From DASPTB01 sp035623615 (GTDB taxonomy: Bacteria; Actinomycetota; UBA4738): DNA of 13,852 bases. The notes beneath the pieces are model-generated. The model was given only the letters and a program-made list of their open reading frames with translations. It did no database searches and was not told where the DNA came from. The position numbers were made by a program, and so were the translations under genes. The stretch's first letter is position 1, and every line of letters starts with the position of its first letter. Shown piece by piece: positions 6,946 to 13,440 of the stretch. The DNA is taken from positions 1-13,852 of the forward strand of contig DASPTB010000201.1 in the NCBI GenBank assembly GCA_035623615.1, read 5' to 3'.

Positions 6946-7186
6946 GGCCCATCCACACGAGGGTCGACAAATCTCCACAGGCGCGATGAGCTTCGCTTCG
7001 GGGACCGGCGAGCGGACGAGCGAACGAGCGACGCCGAGAAGCAGCCCCTTGCCGAGCGGGTTACGTCGTCCGGCCGATGACCTCCACCGATCGGCGTACG
7101 AACATGGAGCGACCGGCTTCACACGAGAGGGACGAGGGGTGCGAAGGCCAGAGGGCGACCAGGACGGGCGAGCTGCGGCCGCCGGC
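6946..7186. other. Region between recO promoter and zinc-ribbon gene, no supported gene
   Basis: A plus-strand frame is open from an ATG at 6986 and continues into the zinc-ribbon gene, but its first two thirds are rich in Arg, Gly, Ser and Glu without any recognisable fold, as expected for GC-rich non-coding DNA. I see no tRNA-like cloverleaf, no T-loop sequence and no terminator with a T-tract. A short run of related GAGCG/GAACG units (about 7009-7031) is present and is probably chance. Confidence 0.4.
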
Positions 7187-7360
7187 GTGACGCTTGACAG
7201 GCCCGTCGCCTGCATGCGCTGCGGAACGGAGACCTCGGGGCCGGCCACCTGCCCGGCCTGCCACCAAGCGATCGACGAGTTGCGCGGGCTCGCGGCCGAC
7301 CCCCGACCGTGGTGGGAGGCGGGCCTCTGGCTCTCCGATCGGGCGGCGGATCTCCGCTAG
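7187..7360 (+). CDS. Mini zinc-ribbon protein, 57 aa (hypothetical)
   Basis: A short plus-strand frame encodes CMRCG at residues 9-13 and CPACH at 22-26, i.e. CxxC-x9-CxxC, the pattern of a zinc ribbon or knuckle, followed by an acidic amphipathic stretch AIDELRGLAADP and an aromatic tail WWEAGLWLSDRAADL. The GTG at 7187 is taken because coding character begins there; a GTG at 7139 with GAGAGG 8 nt before it (73 aa) is a real alternative and has the better ribosome site. It stops with TAG at 7358-7360, and the convergent YcaQ-like gene stops with TAG read from 7359-7357, so the two stop codons share the palindrome CTAG. No partner or function can be named. Its short length leaves doubt that it is a gene. 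Confidence 0.45.
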   Translation: MTLDRPVACMRCGTETSGPATCPACHQAIDELRGLAADPRPWWEAGLWLSDRAADLR

Positions 7361-8580
7361 TCGCTGCGGCCGGCCGGCCAGGCCACGGCGCGGGCACCGA
7401 GGAAGGTCGCCAGGTCCTCCGCCGCCGCCCTTGCTGCAACGACCGCACGCCGCCTCGACACGCCTTCCTCGACGTGGAACGAGTGGACGTCGAGCTGCCC
7501 GGCAGTCCGGTCGAACGCGGGATCCATGCGGGCGATCAACCGGTCGCCGTCGAGCACGGGCATCACGAAGTAGCCGAAGCGCCGCTTCGCCTTCGGTGTG
7601 TAGATCTCGAGCCGGTAGTCGAAGCCGAACAACTCGGCCGTGCGGACGCGGTCGCGGATGAGATTGTCGAACGGTGACAGCATGGTGATGCGCGGCTGCC
7701 AGGCGTCCCCCTCCAGCGACTCGAGCAGGGAAAGGTCGTCCGCGTGGACGAACCAGTGACCGGGACGCAGCGCGTCGCCGGTCGGGCGAAGCCTGAGGAT
7801 CGTGCCCGATCGCTCGAGGGACTCGAGTGACTTCCTGAATGTCGCGGGGTCGAAAAGATGGCAGACGAAGTGATGCTGGATGTGCACGGGGCGTCCGGCG
7901 CCGATCGCGCGCACCGACAGTTCCGCGGCGAGTCGCCCCGCCGGACCCTTGGCCATCGCCCGGCGTGTGGCCCAGTCGGGAAGACACCGTTCCGCGAGGT
8001 CCCACAGGCGCCGGCCGCCGGTGCGCTCGGCCACACCGACCTTCCCCTCTCCCCAGAGAAAGGTGAGCATCCTTTCGACGTTGCGCTCGTTGGTCCAGCC
8101 CGTCGACGTCCACGAGGTCGTGGACAGATCGGCGAACGCCCGCGATCCGAGCGGCCCCTCCCGCCGGAGACGGCGAAGGATCGTCCGGCGCAGCGCGTCG
8201 TTGTCCGCCATCCACGCTCGCAGGCGGTCGCCGACGACGCCCCCACCGATCCACGAGAGCATCAGCAGCCGGTGCAGCGGATAATCCTCGGCCATCACGA
8301 GCGAGGCCGCGTGCGCCCAATACTCGAACAGCCAGCGTTCGCGGTATGCGAGCCGGTCGACGATGCCGGGATCGAACGGACCAACGCGGCTCCACAGCAC
8401 CAGCAGGTGACTACGCGCGACGGCCGAGGTCGGGTCCAGCTGGAGGCAGCGGATCCGCCGCACGGTCTCCTCGACGCCGGCGGTGTCCGAGGGGAGGCGG
8501 GGACCCGCGAGGCCCTGCTTCACGATCGCGAGGCGGCGAAGCGCCTCCAGCGAGACGGGCCGGCCGTCCGAGCGCGCCAC
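7357..8580 (-). CDS. ycaQ: YcaQ/AlkX-like DNA glycosylase (winged-helix HTH_42 family), 407 aa
   Basis: Predicted monofunctional DNA glycosylase that removes bulky N-alkylated bases and opens interstrand crosslinks, acting on chromosomal DNA. Seen: CLQLDPTSAVARSHLLVLWSR (45-65), LFEYWAHAASLV (84-95), and near the C-terminus MLSPFDNLIRDRVRTAELFGFD (300-321) and YRLEIYTPKAKRRFGYFVMPVL (322-343), all hallmarks of the family. The catalytic-site triplet is Gln47-Leu-Asp49 (QxD), the form known from E. coli YcaQ/AlkX, rather than the QxQ form of Streptomyces AlkZ; function is inferred from this. Length equals that of E. coli YcaQ (about 410). The GTG at 8580 is 5 nt after the era stop, with only a weak GGGGCT upstream, so it is probably coupled to era. 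The family is often annotated only as winged-helix DNA-binding protein. Confidence 0.88.
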   Translation of the reverse strand: MARSDGRPVSLEALRRLAIVKQGLAGPRLPSDTAGVEETVRRIRCLQLDPTSAVARSHLLVLWSRVGPFDPGIVDRLAYRERWLFEYWAHAASLVMAEDYPLHRLLMLSWIGGGVVGDRLRAWMADNDALRRTILRRLRREGPLGSRAFADLSTTSWTSTGWTNERNVERMLTFLWGEGKVGVAERTGGRRLWDLAERCLPDWATRRAMAKGPAGRLAAELSVRAIGAGRPVHIQHHFVCHLFDPATFRKSLESLERSGTILRLRPTGDALRPGHWFVHADDLSLLESLEGDAWQPRITMLSPFDNLIRDRVRTAELFGFDYRLEIYTPKAKRRFGYFVMPVLDGDRLIARMDPAFDRTAGQLDVHSFHVEEGVSRRRAVVAARAAAEDLATFLGARAVAWPAGRSD

Positions 8581-8585
8581 GACCG

Positions 8586-9473
8586 CTACAGCCCCAGTCG
8601 GTCGAGCGCCGAGGGGTCCCGCTGCCACTCCCGCAGCACCTTGACCCGTAGGTCGAGGAAGACGTGGCGTCCGAGCATCGGCTCGAGCTCTGCCCGCGCC
8701 TGCGTGCCGATGCGTTTGATCGTCGCACCCCCGCGGCCCACCACCATGCCCTTCTGCGAGTCGCGTTCCACGTACACCGTGCACGAGATGCGGGCGAGGT
8801 CGGCCGCGTCGTCCACTTCCATCTCCTCCACGCGCACCGCGATCGAGTGCGGAAGCTCCTCGCGCGCGACGGCCAACGCCTTCTCGCGGACGATCTCCTC
8901 GACGCGGGTCTCGAGCGGAAGGTCGGTCACCTGGTCGGCGGGAAACAACGGGTCGCCCTCGGGAAGGCACGAGGCGAGGACGTCGATGAGCCCGCCGAGG
9001 CCCGCTCCGGTCCGGCCGGACACCGGAACGACGTGGTCGAAGTCCGCCAGGCGCGCGGCCGCCTCCAGCTCGCGTACGACGGCCTCGCGCTTCAGCAGGT
9101 CGATCTTGTTCGCCGCGCAGACCTTGTGGCCGGCGAACCCGGGCAGCTCGCGGTCGGCCACGAACGCGTCGCCCCGGCCAACGCCCGCCGCCGCGTCGAC
9201 CACCAGCAGGAGCGCGTCGACGTTCGAGGCGCTTTCGGCAACGCGCCGATTGAGCCGCTCGCCGAGCGGCGTTCGCGGCTTGTGCAGCCCGGGGGTGTCC
9301 ACGAACACGATCTGACGGTCGGGGCCGTTCGCGACGCCCCGCACGGCGAAGCGCGTCGTCTGGGGCTTGTCCGCAACGATCGACACCTTCGAGCCGACCA
9401 GCGCGTTGACGATGGTCGACTTCCCGACGTTCGGCCGCCCGACGACCCCTACGAATCCCGCGCGGAACGCCAC
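8586..9473 (-). CDS. era: GTPase Era, 295 aa
   Basis: Essential-type Ras-like GTPase that binds the 3' end of 16S rRNA and checks small-subunit maturation. G-domain motifs: G1 GRPNVGKS (12-19), switch-region Thr in KPQTTRF (36-42), G3 DTPG (59-62), G4 NKID (122-125), G5 SGRTGAG (152-158, with Gly where Ala is usual). The C-terminal KH domain shows ERDSQKGMVVGRGGATIKRIG (236-256) and a closing LRVKVLREWQRD (275-286). The GTG at 9473 gives the usual short N-terminus VAFRAGFVGVVG; no ribosome site is visible, and the start lies 25 nt inside the preceding gene, so coupling to it is likely. Length is normal (E. coli 301). Confidence 0.96.
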   Translation of the reverse strand: MAFRAGFVGVVGRPNVGKSTIVNALVGSKVSIVADKPQTTRFAVRGVANGPDRQIVFVDTPGLHKPRTPLGERLNRRVAESASNVDALLLVVDAAAGVGRGDAFVADRELPGFAGHKVCAANKIDLLKREAVVRELEAAARLADFDHVVPVSGRTGAGLGGLIDVLASCLPEGDPLFPADQVTDLPLETRVEEIVREKALAVAREELPHSIAVRVEEMEVDDAADLARISCTVYVERDSQKGMVVGRGGATIKRIGTQARAELEPMLGRHVFLDLRVKVLREWQRDPSALDRLGL

Positions 9474-9694
9474 TGCGCGACGACTACGATCGCGGCGAGT
9501 CCCACGACCGCCCAGAACACGACCGGGTAGCGGCGCTTGAGCGCGGCGAGGTTGAACGCCCACCCGATCCCGAACGCTCGCGGCACGAGGATCTCGTCGC
9601 TCGATGGGTTCCACCACGTGCGGAACTCCTTGCGCAACGACGGTGCTTCGAAATCGTACGGAATGGTCCCGGCGATCCTTCCCTTCAGGTCCAT
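9449..9694 (-). CDS. Small single-helix membrane protein, DUF5808-like pattern (81 aa)
   Basis: The ATG at 9694 has GGAGG (9704-9708) 9 nt before it, a good ribosome site. The soluble N-terminal part ends in WWNPSSDEILVPRAFGIGWAFNLA (27-50), which resembles the NP-D-x-hydrophobic-VPK-x-FG-x-G-W-x-x-N pattern I associate with DUF5808 proteins; this match is from memory. One transmembrane helix follows (about 56-73, YPVVFWAVVGLAAIVVVA) with a short tail WRSARDS. It lies between cdd and era, where actinobacteria often have a small protein of unknown function, and overlaps the era start by 25 nt in another frame. Function unknown. Confidence 0.82.
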   Translation of the reverse strand: MDLKGRIAGTIPYDFEAPSLRKEFRTWWNPSSDEILVPRAFGIGWAFNLAALKRRYPVVFWAVVGLAAIVVVAQWRSARDS

Positions 9695-9742
9695 CTCGGG
9701 TCTCCTCCGGTGCGTCGGCGGCCGTCGGCCTCGCCCTCGACC

Positions 9743-10156
9743 CTATCGTCCGGAGGGCTCGACGTCCTTCGGGCCGAAGGCCTCGGGGAGAAGGTCGGAG
9801 AGCGTCCAGCGCCGCCGGGTCTCGTCCGTACCCTCCGAGACCACGAGCATTCCAGGGCCGAACTCGGAGAGGAATTGCCGGCACTGGCCGCACGGCGTGA
9901 TGGGTTCGTCCGCCTCGCTCACGACGGCTACGGCCTCGATCCGCCGGCCCCCCGCCGCGACCGCCGATGCCGCGGCCACGCGCTCGGCGCAGACGCCGGT
10001 CGGGGAGGCGGCGTTCTCCACGTTGGCGCCGCTGAAGACACCGGCATCGCTCGCGACGGCCGCGCCCACCGGAAAATGGCTGTAGGGCGCGTACGCGCGA
10101 TCCCGCGCGCCGCGCGCCGCTTCCAAGAGCTCCTCGATCGCCGCCTCGTCGTTCAT
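9743..10156 (-). CDS. cdd: Cytidine deaminase, 137 aa
   Basis: Hydrolyses cytidine and deoxycytidine to uridine and deoxyuridine in pyrimidine salvage; cytosolic tetramer of the small, one-domain type. Seen: YAPYSHFPVGAAV (22-34), FSGANVENA (41-49), zinc site CAE (56-58; Cys56 ligand, Glu58 catalytic proton shuttle) and PCGQC (88-92; Cys89 and Cys92 ligands), with the usual closing TLSDLLPEAFGP. All key residues are present and the length is normal. The ATG overlaps the stop of the CNNM-type gene (ATGA, 10153-10156), with a modest AAGGCGG before it. It stops 48 nt before the small DUF5808-like gene. Confidence 0.95.
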   Translation of the reverse strand: MNDEAAIEELLEAARGARDRAYAPYSHFPVGAAVASDAGVFSGANVENAASPTGVCAERVAAASAVAAGGRRIEAVAVVSEADEPITPCGQCRQFLSEFGPGMLVVSEGTDETRRRWTLSDLLPEAFGPKDVEPSGR

Positions 10157-11454
10157 TCCGCCTTCGCGGTCTGCTCGGAGGGGGCGGCGGCGCCGTCGCT
10201 CGCGTCGCCGGTCGCCACTCGAGTGATCAGCACCGACGAGATGCGCCGTCCCTGCACCCGCTCCGCCGTGAACTCCAGGTCCTCATAGCGGACGCGCTCG
10301 CCCTGGGTCGGCACGGCGCCGAGCAGCCCGTACATCAGGCCCGCCACCGTGTCCCACTCGTCGTGCGGCAGGTCGACCTCCAGGAGGTCGTTGACGTCGT
10401 CGATAGCCGCGCGGCCGCTCGCACGGTAGCGTCCGTCGCCCAGCGGCTCGATCTCGGGTTCCTCGCGGTCGTACTCGTCGGCGATCTCGCCCACGATCTC
10501 CTCCAGCAGGTCCTCGATCGTGACGAGCCCGGCCGTCGACCCGTACTCGTCCAGCACGACCGCGATGTGCACGCGCCGGGCCTGCATCTCGCGGAGCAGG
10601 TCGGAGACCTTCTTCGAGTCGGGCACGAAGTACGCCTCGCGCAGGATCGTGTCGAGCGCGACGTCCTCCTTCCCCGCGTACAGGTGGCGGAGCAGGTCCT
10701 TCGCGTACGCGATGCCGACGATGTCGTCGACGGTCTCCTTGTAGATCGGGATGCGCGAGTAGCCGTGCTTCAGCACCAGGTCGAGCACGTCGCGCAGGCT
10801 CGCCGTCATCGGCGCCGAGACCATGTCCGGGCGCGGGACCATCACCTCGCGGACGAGCGTGTCGCCGAACTCGAAGATCGAGTGGATGAGCTCCTTCTCC
10901 TCCTCCTCGATCGCGTCCTCCTCGGAGGCCGCCTCGGCCATGGCGCGGATCTCCGTCTCCGTCACGAACGGCCCCTGCGCCAGTCCCTTGCCGGGCAGGA
11001 TCACGTTCGCGAGCTTGATCAGCACCGACGCGAGCGGCCCGACGAGCCTTTTGAGTGTCACGATCATCGGGGCGAGGCGCAGCGCCACACGGTCGGTCTG
11101 TTGCACCGTGAAGGTCTTGGGCGTCACCTCCGCGAACACGAACAGGATGACCGTCATCACGATCGTGGCGATCAGCTCGCCGGCGTCGTGGAACGTGCGG
11201 ACCGCGACCGTCCCGGCCAGCGTCGTGCCGCCGAGCTGGACGAGCAGCGTGACGAGCAGGACGACGTTGAGGTATGGAGCGGGGTTCTCGACGATACGAA
11301 CGAGTGCCTTCGCGCCGCGCTTCCCTTCTTCCTGAAGCGCGTAGGCGCGGAAGCGGTTCATCCGCGTGATCGACACCTCCGCGGCCGCCATGATCGCCGC
11401 GATCCCCACCAGCACCAGGACGGCGACGAGCTCCCAGTCGTCGATGGCCGTCAC
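10153..11454 (-). CDS. CNNM/HlyC-CorC family membrane protein with CBS pair, 433 aa
   Basis: Inner-membrane protein of the family linked to Mg2+ (and Co2+) transport or efflux. Order: N-terminal CNNM domain with about three helices (residues 8-27, 63-84 and 95-112) and the conserved AAAEVSITRMNRFR (23-36) and FAEVTPKT (107-114); an acidic helix (175-195); a CBS pair starting with REVMVPRPDMV (202-212) and containing HIAVVLDEYGSTAGLVTIEDLLEEIVGEI (296-324); then the C-terminal CorC/HlyC domain with GRYRASGRAAIDDVNDLL (341-358) and DTVAGLMYGLLG (368-379). The tail after 412 is low complexity. The GTG at 11454 overlaps the ybeY stop (GTGA), with GGGGG 10 nt upstream; longer frames run back into ybeY. 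Co-translation with ybeY and phoH is typical. The name hemolysin, often used for these, has little support. Confidence 0.93.
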   Translation of the reverse strand: MTAIDDWELVAVLVLVGIAAIMAAAEVSITRMNRFRAYALQEEGKRGAKALVRIVENPAPYLNVVLLVTLLVQLGGTTLAGTVAVRTFHDAGELIATIVMTVILFVFAEVTPKTFTVQQTDRVALRLAPMIVTLKRLVGPLASVLIKLANVILPGKGLAQGPFVTETEIRAMAEAASEEDAIEEEEKELIHSIFEFGDTLVREVMVPRPDMVSAPMTASLRDVLDLVLKHGYSRIPIYKETVDDIVGIAYAKDLLRHLYAGKEDVALDTILREAYFVPDSKKVSDLLREMQARRVHIAVVLDEYGSTAGLVTIEDLLEEIVGEIADEYDREEPEIEPLGDGRYRASGRAAIDDVNDLLEVDLPHDEWDTVAGLMYGLLGAVPTQGERVRYEDLEFTAERVQGRRISSVLITRVATGDASDGAAAPSEQTAKAE

Positions 11455-11891
11455 GGCGCGCGCACCCCCGAGTACCGTTCCTGCATCGCCCACATCTCCG
11501 CGCGGTCGGCCTCGCCCTCGTGGTCGTGGCCGAGCAGGTGCAAGACGCCGTGCGCCACCAGCAGGCGAAGCTCGCCCGGGGGATCGGCGGGGTTGTTCCG
11601 GGCCGCGACGGCCGGACAGACGACCACGTCGCCGAGCAGGCCGTCCTCGTCCAGCGAGAACGACAGCACGTCGGTGGGACCGGGTTCGTCCATGTACCGG
11701 ATGTGGAGATCGGCGATCTCGTCCTCGGTCACGAACGAGAGCGACAGTTCCACGCCCCCCCGCCCCTCGCCCGCGAGCACGTCGGCGGCGAGAGCAGCGA
11801 GCGCCTCGGTATCGACCGGTTGGTCCTGGCGGTTCGAGACGAGCACCACTGGTCCGCCGTCCCCGGGTTTCGGACCGGGCTCGCCGCTCAT
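11451..11891 (-). CDS. ybeY: Endoribonuclease YbeY (16S rRNA maturation), 146 aa
   Basis: Single-strand endoribonuclease of the UPF0054 family, needed for 16S rRNA 3' processing and ribosome quality control. The metal site HGVLHLLGHDH (114-124; His114, His118, His124) is intact, followed by EGEADRAEM. The family mark PTDVLSFSLDEDGLLGDVVV (72-91) is also present. The start ATG overlaps the phoH stop (ATGA, 11888-11891) and lacks its own ribosome site, so it depends on coupling. Its C-terminus (SGVRAP) ends in the CNNM gene overlap. Genes flanking it on both sides are the usual partners; Era, its interaction partner in other bacteria, is in the same gene run. Confidence 0.96.
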   Translation of the reverse strand: MSGEPGPKPGDGGPVVLVSNRQDQPVDTEALAALAADVLAGEGRGGVELSLSFVTEDEIADLHIRYMDEPGPTDVLSFSLDEDGLLGDVVVCPAVAARNNPADPPGELRLLVAHGVLHLLGHDHEGEADRAEMWAMQERYSGVRAP

Positions 11892-12961
11892 GAGGACTCG
11901 GAGTGGCCGCCGCGCCTGCCACGGTCGGGTCGCGGCCCGTGCTCGCCGAACGCCCGGTAGGCCTCGACGATGTCCTGCACGATCTTGTGCCGGACGACGT
12001 CTCGGGCGCCGAGCCGCACGAACTCGATGCCCTCGATCCCTTCGAGGATCTCCTCGACGACGACCGCTCCCGACCGCTGGCCCTGCGGGAGGTCGATCTG
12101 CGTGACGTCGGCGGTCACGACGGCCTTCGATCCGAACCCGAGCCGCGTCAGGAACATCTTGATCTGCTCGGGCGTGGTGTTCTGGCCCTCGTCCAGGATG
12201 ATGAACGAGTCGTTCAGCGTCCGTCCGCGCATGTACGCGAGCGGCGCGACCTCGATGGTTCCGCGCTCCATGAGCCGGTTGAAGGCTTCCGCGTCCATCA
12301 TGTCGAACAGCGCGTCGTAGAGCGGCTTGAGGTACGGGTCGATCTTTTCGTAGAGCGTCCCGGGAAGGAAGCCGAGCCGCTCGCCCGCCTCCACGGCCGG
12401 CCGGGTCAGGATGATCCGCGTCACCTCGCGGCTCTGCAGCGCCTTGACGGCGGCCGCGACGGCCAGATAGGTCTTGCCGGTTCCGGCGGGGCCGATCCCG
12501 AACGTGATCGTCGCCCTGCGAATCGCGTCCACGTAGCGCTTCTGCCCGAACGTCTTTGGGCGCAGCGTCCGGCCCCGCACGGTGAGGAGCACGTCGCCCA
12601 GCACCTCGGACGGGCGTGCCGAGTCTTCCTTGATCATGTCGATGGTTCGGCCCACGGAGTCCTCGGTCAGGTGTTGGCCCTGCTCGAGCAGCGTCAGCAG
12701 CTCCTCGAAGAGCAGCGACACGTGCCGCACTTCGGGCTGTTCGCCGCCGATCGCGATCTCGTTTCCCCGGACGATGATGCGCGCGTCGAACGCCCGCTCG
12801 ACGAGCTTCAGCAGCTCGTCACGCTGACCGAGGAGCGCCACCATCGGTTGGTGGGCGGGGACGAGGATCTTGACCTGCGCGGGGCCGGTGTTCGTCTTGG
12901 CTTCCGCCAACTGCTCCGCCTGTGTCTCCCGAGAGGGAACGGGGCCGTGTTCGCGACCCAT
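11888..12961 (-). CDS. phoH: PhoH-like ATPase (YbeZ type), 357 aa
   Basis: Cytoplasmic P-loop ATPase related to the helicase core, thought to work with YbeY in RNA metabolism. Seen: N-terminal KH-like part with ARIIVRGNEIAIGG (60-73), TFGQKRYVDAI (137-147) as the Q-like motif, Walker A GPAGTGKT (157-164), LTRPAVEAGERLGFLPG (185-201), YMRGRTLNDSFIILDEGQNTT (243-263) with Walker B, VVTADVTQIDLP (281-292) and a C-terminal RHKIVQDIVEAY (324-335). The tail is basic and Gly-rich. The ATG at 12961 has only a weak GAGTGA before it, while TATACT lies 9 nt upstream, suggesting a leaderless start. It heads the phoH-ybeY-CNNM-cdd chain. Confidence 0.96.
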   Translation of the reverse strand: MGREHGPVPSRETQAEQLAEAKTNTGPAQVKILVPAHQPMVALLGQRDELLKLVERAFDARIIVRGNEIAIGGEQPEVRHVSLLFEELLTLLEQGQHLTEDSVGRTIDMIKEDSARPSEVLGDVLLTVRGRTLRPKTFGQKRYVDAIRRATITFGIGPAGTGKTYLAVAAAVKALQSREVTRIILTRPAVEAGERLGFLPGTLYEKIDPYLKPLYDALFDMMDAEAFNRLMERGTIEVAPLAYMRGRTLNDSFIILDEGQNTTPEQIKMFLTRLGFGSKAVVTADVTQIDLPQGQRSGAVVVEEILEGIEGIEFVRLGARDVVRHKIVQDIVEAYRAFGEHGPRPDRGRRGGHSESS

Positions 12962-12963
12962 TC

Positions 12964-12973
12964 ACTCGCGAGT
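12964..12973. repeat. 10-bp perfect palindrome at the phoH start
   Basis: ACTCGCGAGT is a perfect palindrome lying between the phoH ATG and the -10-like TATACT, overlapping the latter by 3 bases. A protein bound here would block the start of transcription. No binding protein is known to me for this sequence, and chance is possible in such GC-rich DNA. Confidence 0.3.
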
Positions 12974-12976
12974 ATA
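12971..12976 (-). promoter_or_regulatory. phoH -10 element, probable leaderless start
   Basis: TATACT on the minus strand is a near-consensus -10 in an otherwise very GC-rich region and ends 9 nt before the phoH ATG, the same distance as the TACGAT before recO. No good -35 is visible 17 nt upstream; instead the spacer is filled by the inverted repeat at 12978-12993. Confidence 0.5.
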
Positions 12977-12977
12977 C

Positions 12978-12993
12978 CCGGGAGGGCTCCCGG
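12978..12993. promoter_or_regulatory. 7-2-7 inverted repeat between HIT stop and phoH -10
   Basis: CCGGGAG and CTCCCGG are exact reverse complements 2 nt apart, directly upstream of the phoH TATACT and 16 nt after the HIT stop codon in transcription order. No T-tract follows, so an intrinsic terminator for HIT is unlikely. The position between -35 and -10 fits an operator, or the spacer of an activator-dependent promoter. Confidence 0.4.
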
Positions 12994-13008
12994 CTCGGAC
13001 TTCCGCCG

Positions 13009-13362
13009 TCATCCGGGCGGCCACGCCATGGGGCGTCCGCCGAGCAGGTGGAAGTGCAGGTGGAACACGCTCTGCCCTGCCTGCGGCCCCACGTTCGTCA
13101 CGAGGCGCCAGCCCGAGCGGTCGACCCGCTCGGCGCGCGCGACGTGCGCCGCCACGGAGAAGAGCTCGACCAGCACAGCGGCGTGGTCGCCGGTCAGCTC
13201 GGCCGCCGATTCGACGTGCTCGCGAGGGATGAGCAGGACGTGGGTCGGCGCCTTGGGGTGGAGGTCGCGAAACGCCACCACGTCGTCGGTCGCCTCGACG
13301 ATGTCGGCGGGGGCCTCGCGAGCCGCGATCTTGCAGAAGACGCAATCGGGGGCCAGGACCAC
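13009..13362 (-). CDS. HIT-family (histidine triad) nucleotide hydrolase, 117 aa
   Basis: Small cytoplasmic enzyme of the HINT type, which splits phosphoramidate or other nucleotidyl bonds (AMP-lysine, adenosine phosphoramidate). Seen: N-terminal CVFC (7-10) with KIAAREAPADIV, FRDLHPKAPTHVLLIPREHV (31-50), and the triad QSVFHLHFHLLGGRPM (97-112; His101, His103, His105, with the nucleophile expected to be His103). Length fits HINT proteins. The GTG at 13362 gives the normal N-terminus; no ribosome site is visible, but TAGATT lies 6 nt before it. It precedes phoH by 47 nt, as in many actinobacteria. The physiological substrate is unknown. Confidence 0.95.
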   Translation of the reverse strand: MVLAPDCVFCKIAAREAPADIVEATDDVVAFRDLHPKAPTHVLLIPREHVESAAELTGDHAAVLVELFSVAAHVARAERVDRSGWRLVTNVGPQAGQSVFHLHFHLLGGRPMAWPPG

Positions 13363-13368
13363 GAAGGC

Positions 13369-13374
13369 AATCTA
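13369..13374 (-). promoter_or_regulatory. Possible leaderless promoter of the HIT gene
   Basis: TAGATT on the minus strand fits TAnnnT and ends 6 nt before the GTG start, consistent with transcription beginning at the start codon. No -35 of quality is seen. The 78-nt gap to the upstream gene holds no other clear signal apart from a twice-occurring CCGGCCAC, probably chance. Confidence 0.3.
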
Positions 13375-13440
13375 CCCACATCGGACGAGATGCGACACGA
13401 GGGGTCGTTGGGAACGTGGCCGGGGCCGGTGGTGGCCGGG

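Noticed and set aside
6986..7186. Longer form of the zinc-ribbon gene starting at 6986
   Set aside because: The extra N-terminal part is low complexity with no conserved pattern, and its start has no ribosome site; only the segment after about 7139 or 7187 looks like protein.
10363..12105. 580-codon plus-strand open frame opposite the CNNM and ybeY genes
   Set aside because: Composition (Arg, Asp, His, Val) mirrors codons of the minus-strand genes; no motifs, no ribosome site. The same applies to long plus frames at 2399-3868, 7858-9315 and 11903-13525.
12978..12993. Intrinsic terminator of the HIT gene
   Set aside because: The inverted repeat has a 2-nt spacer and is followed by TATACT rather than a run of T; an operator-like reading fits better.
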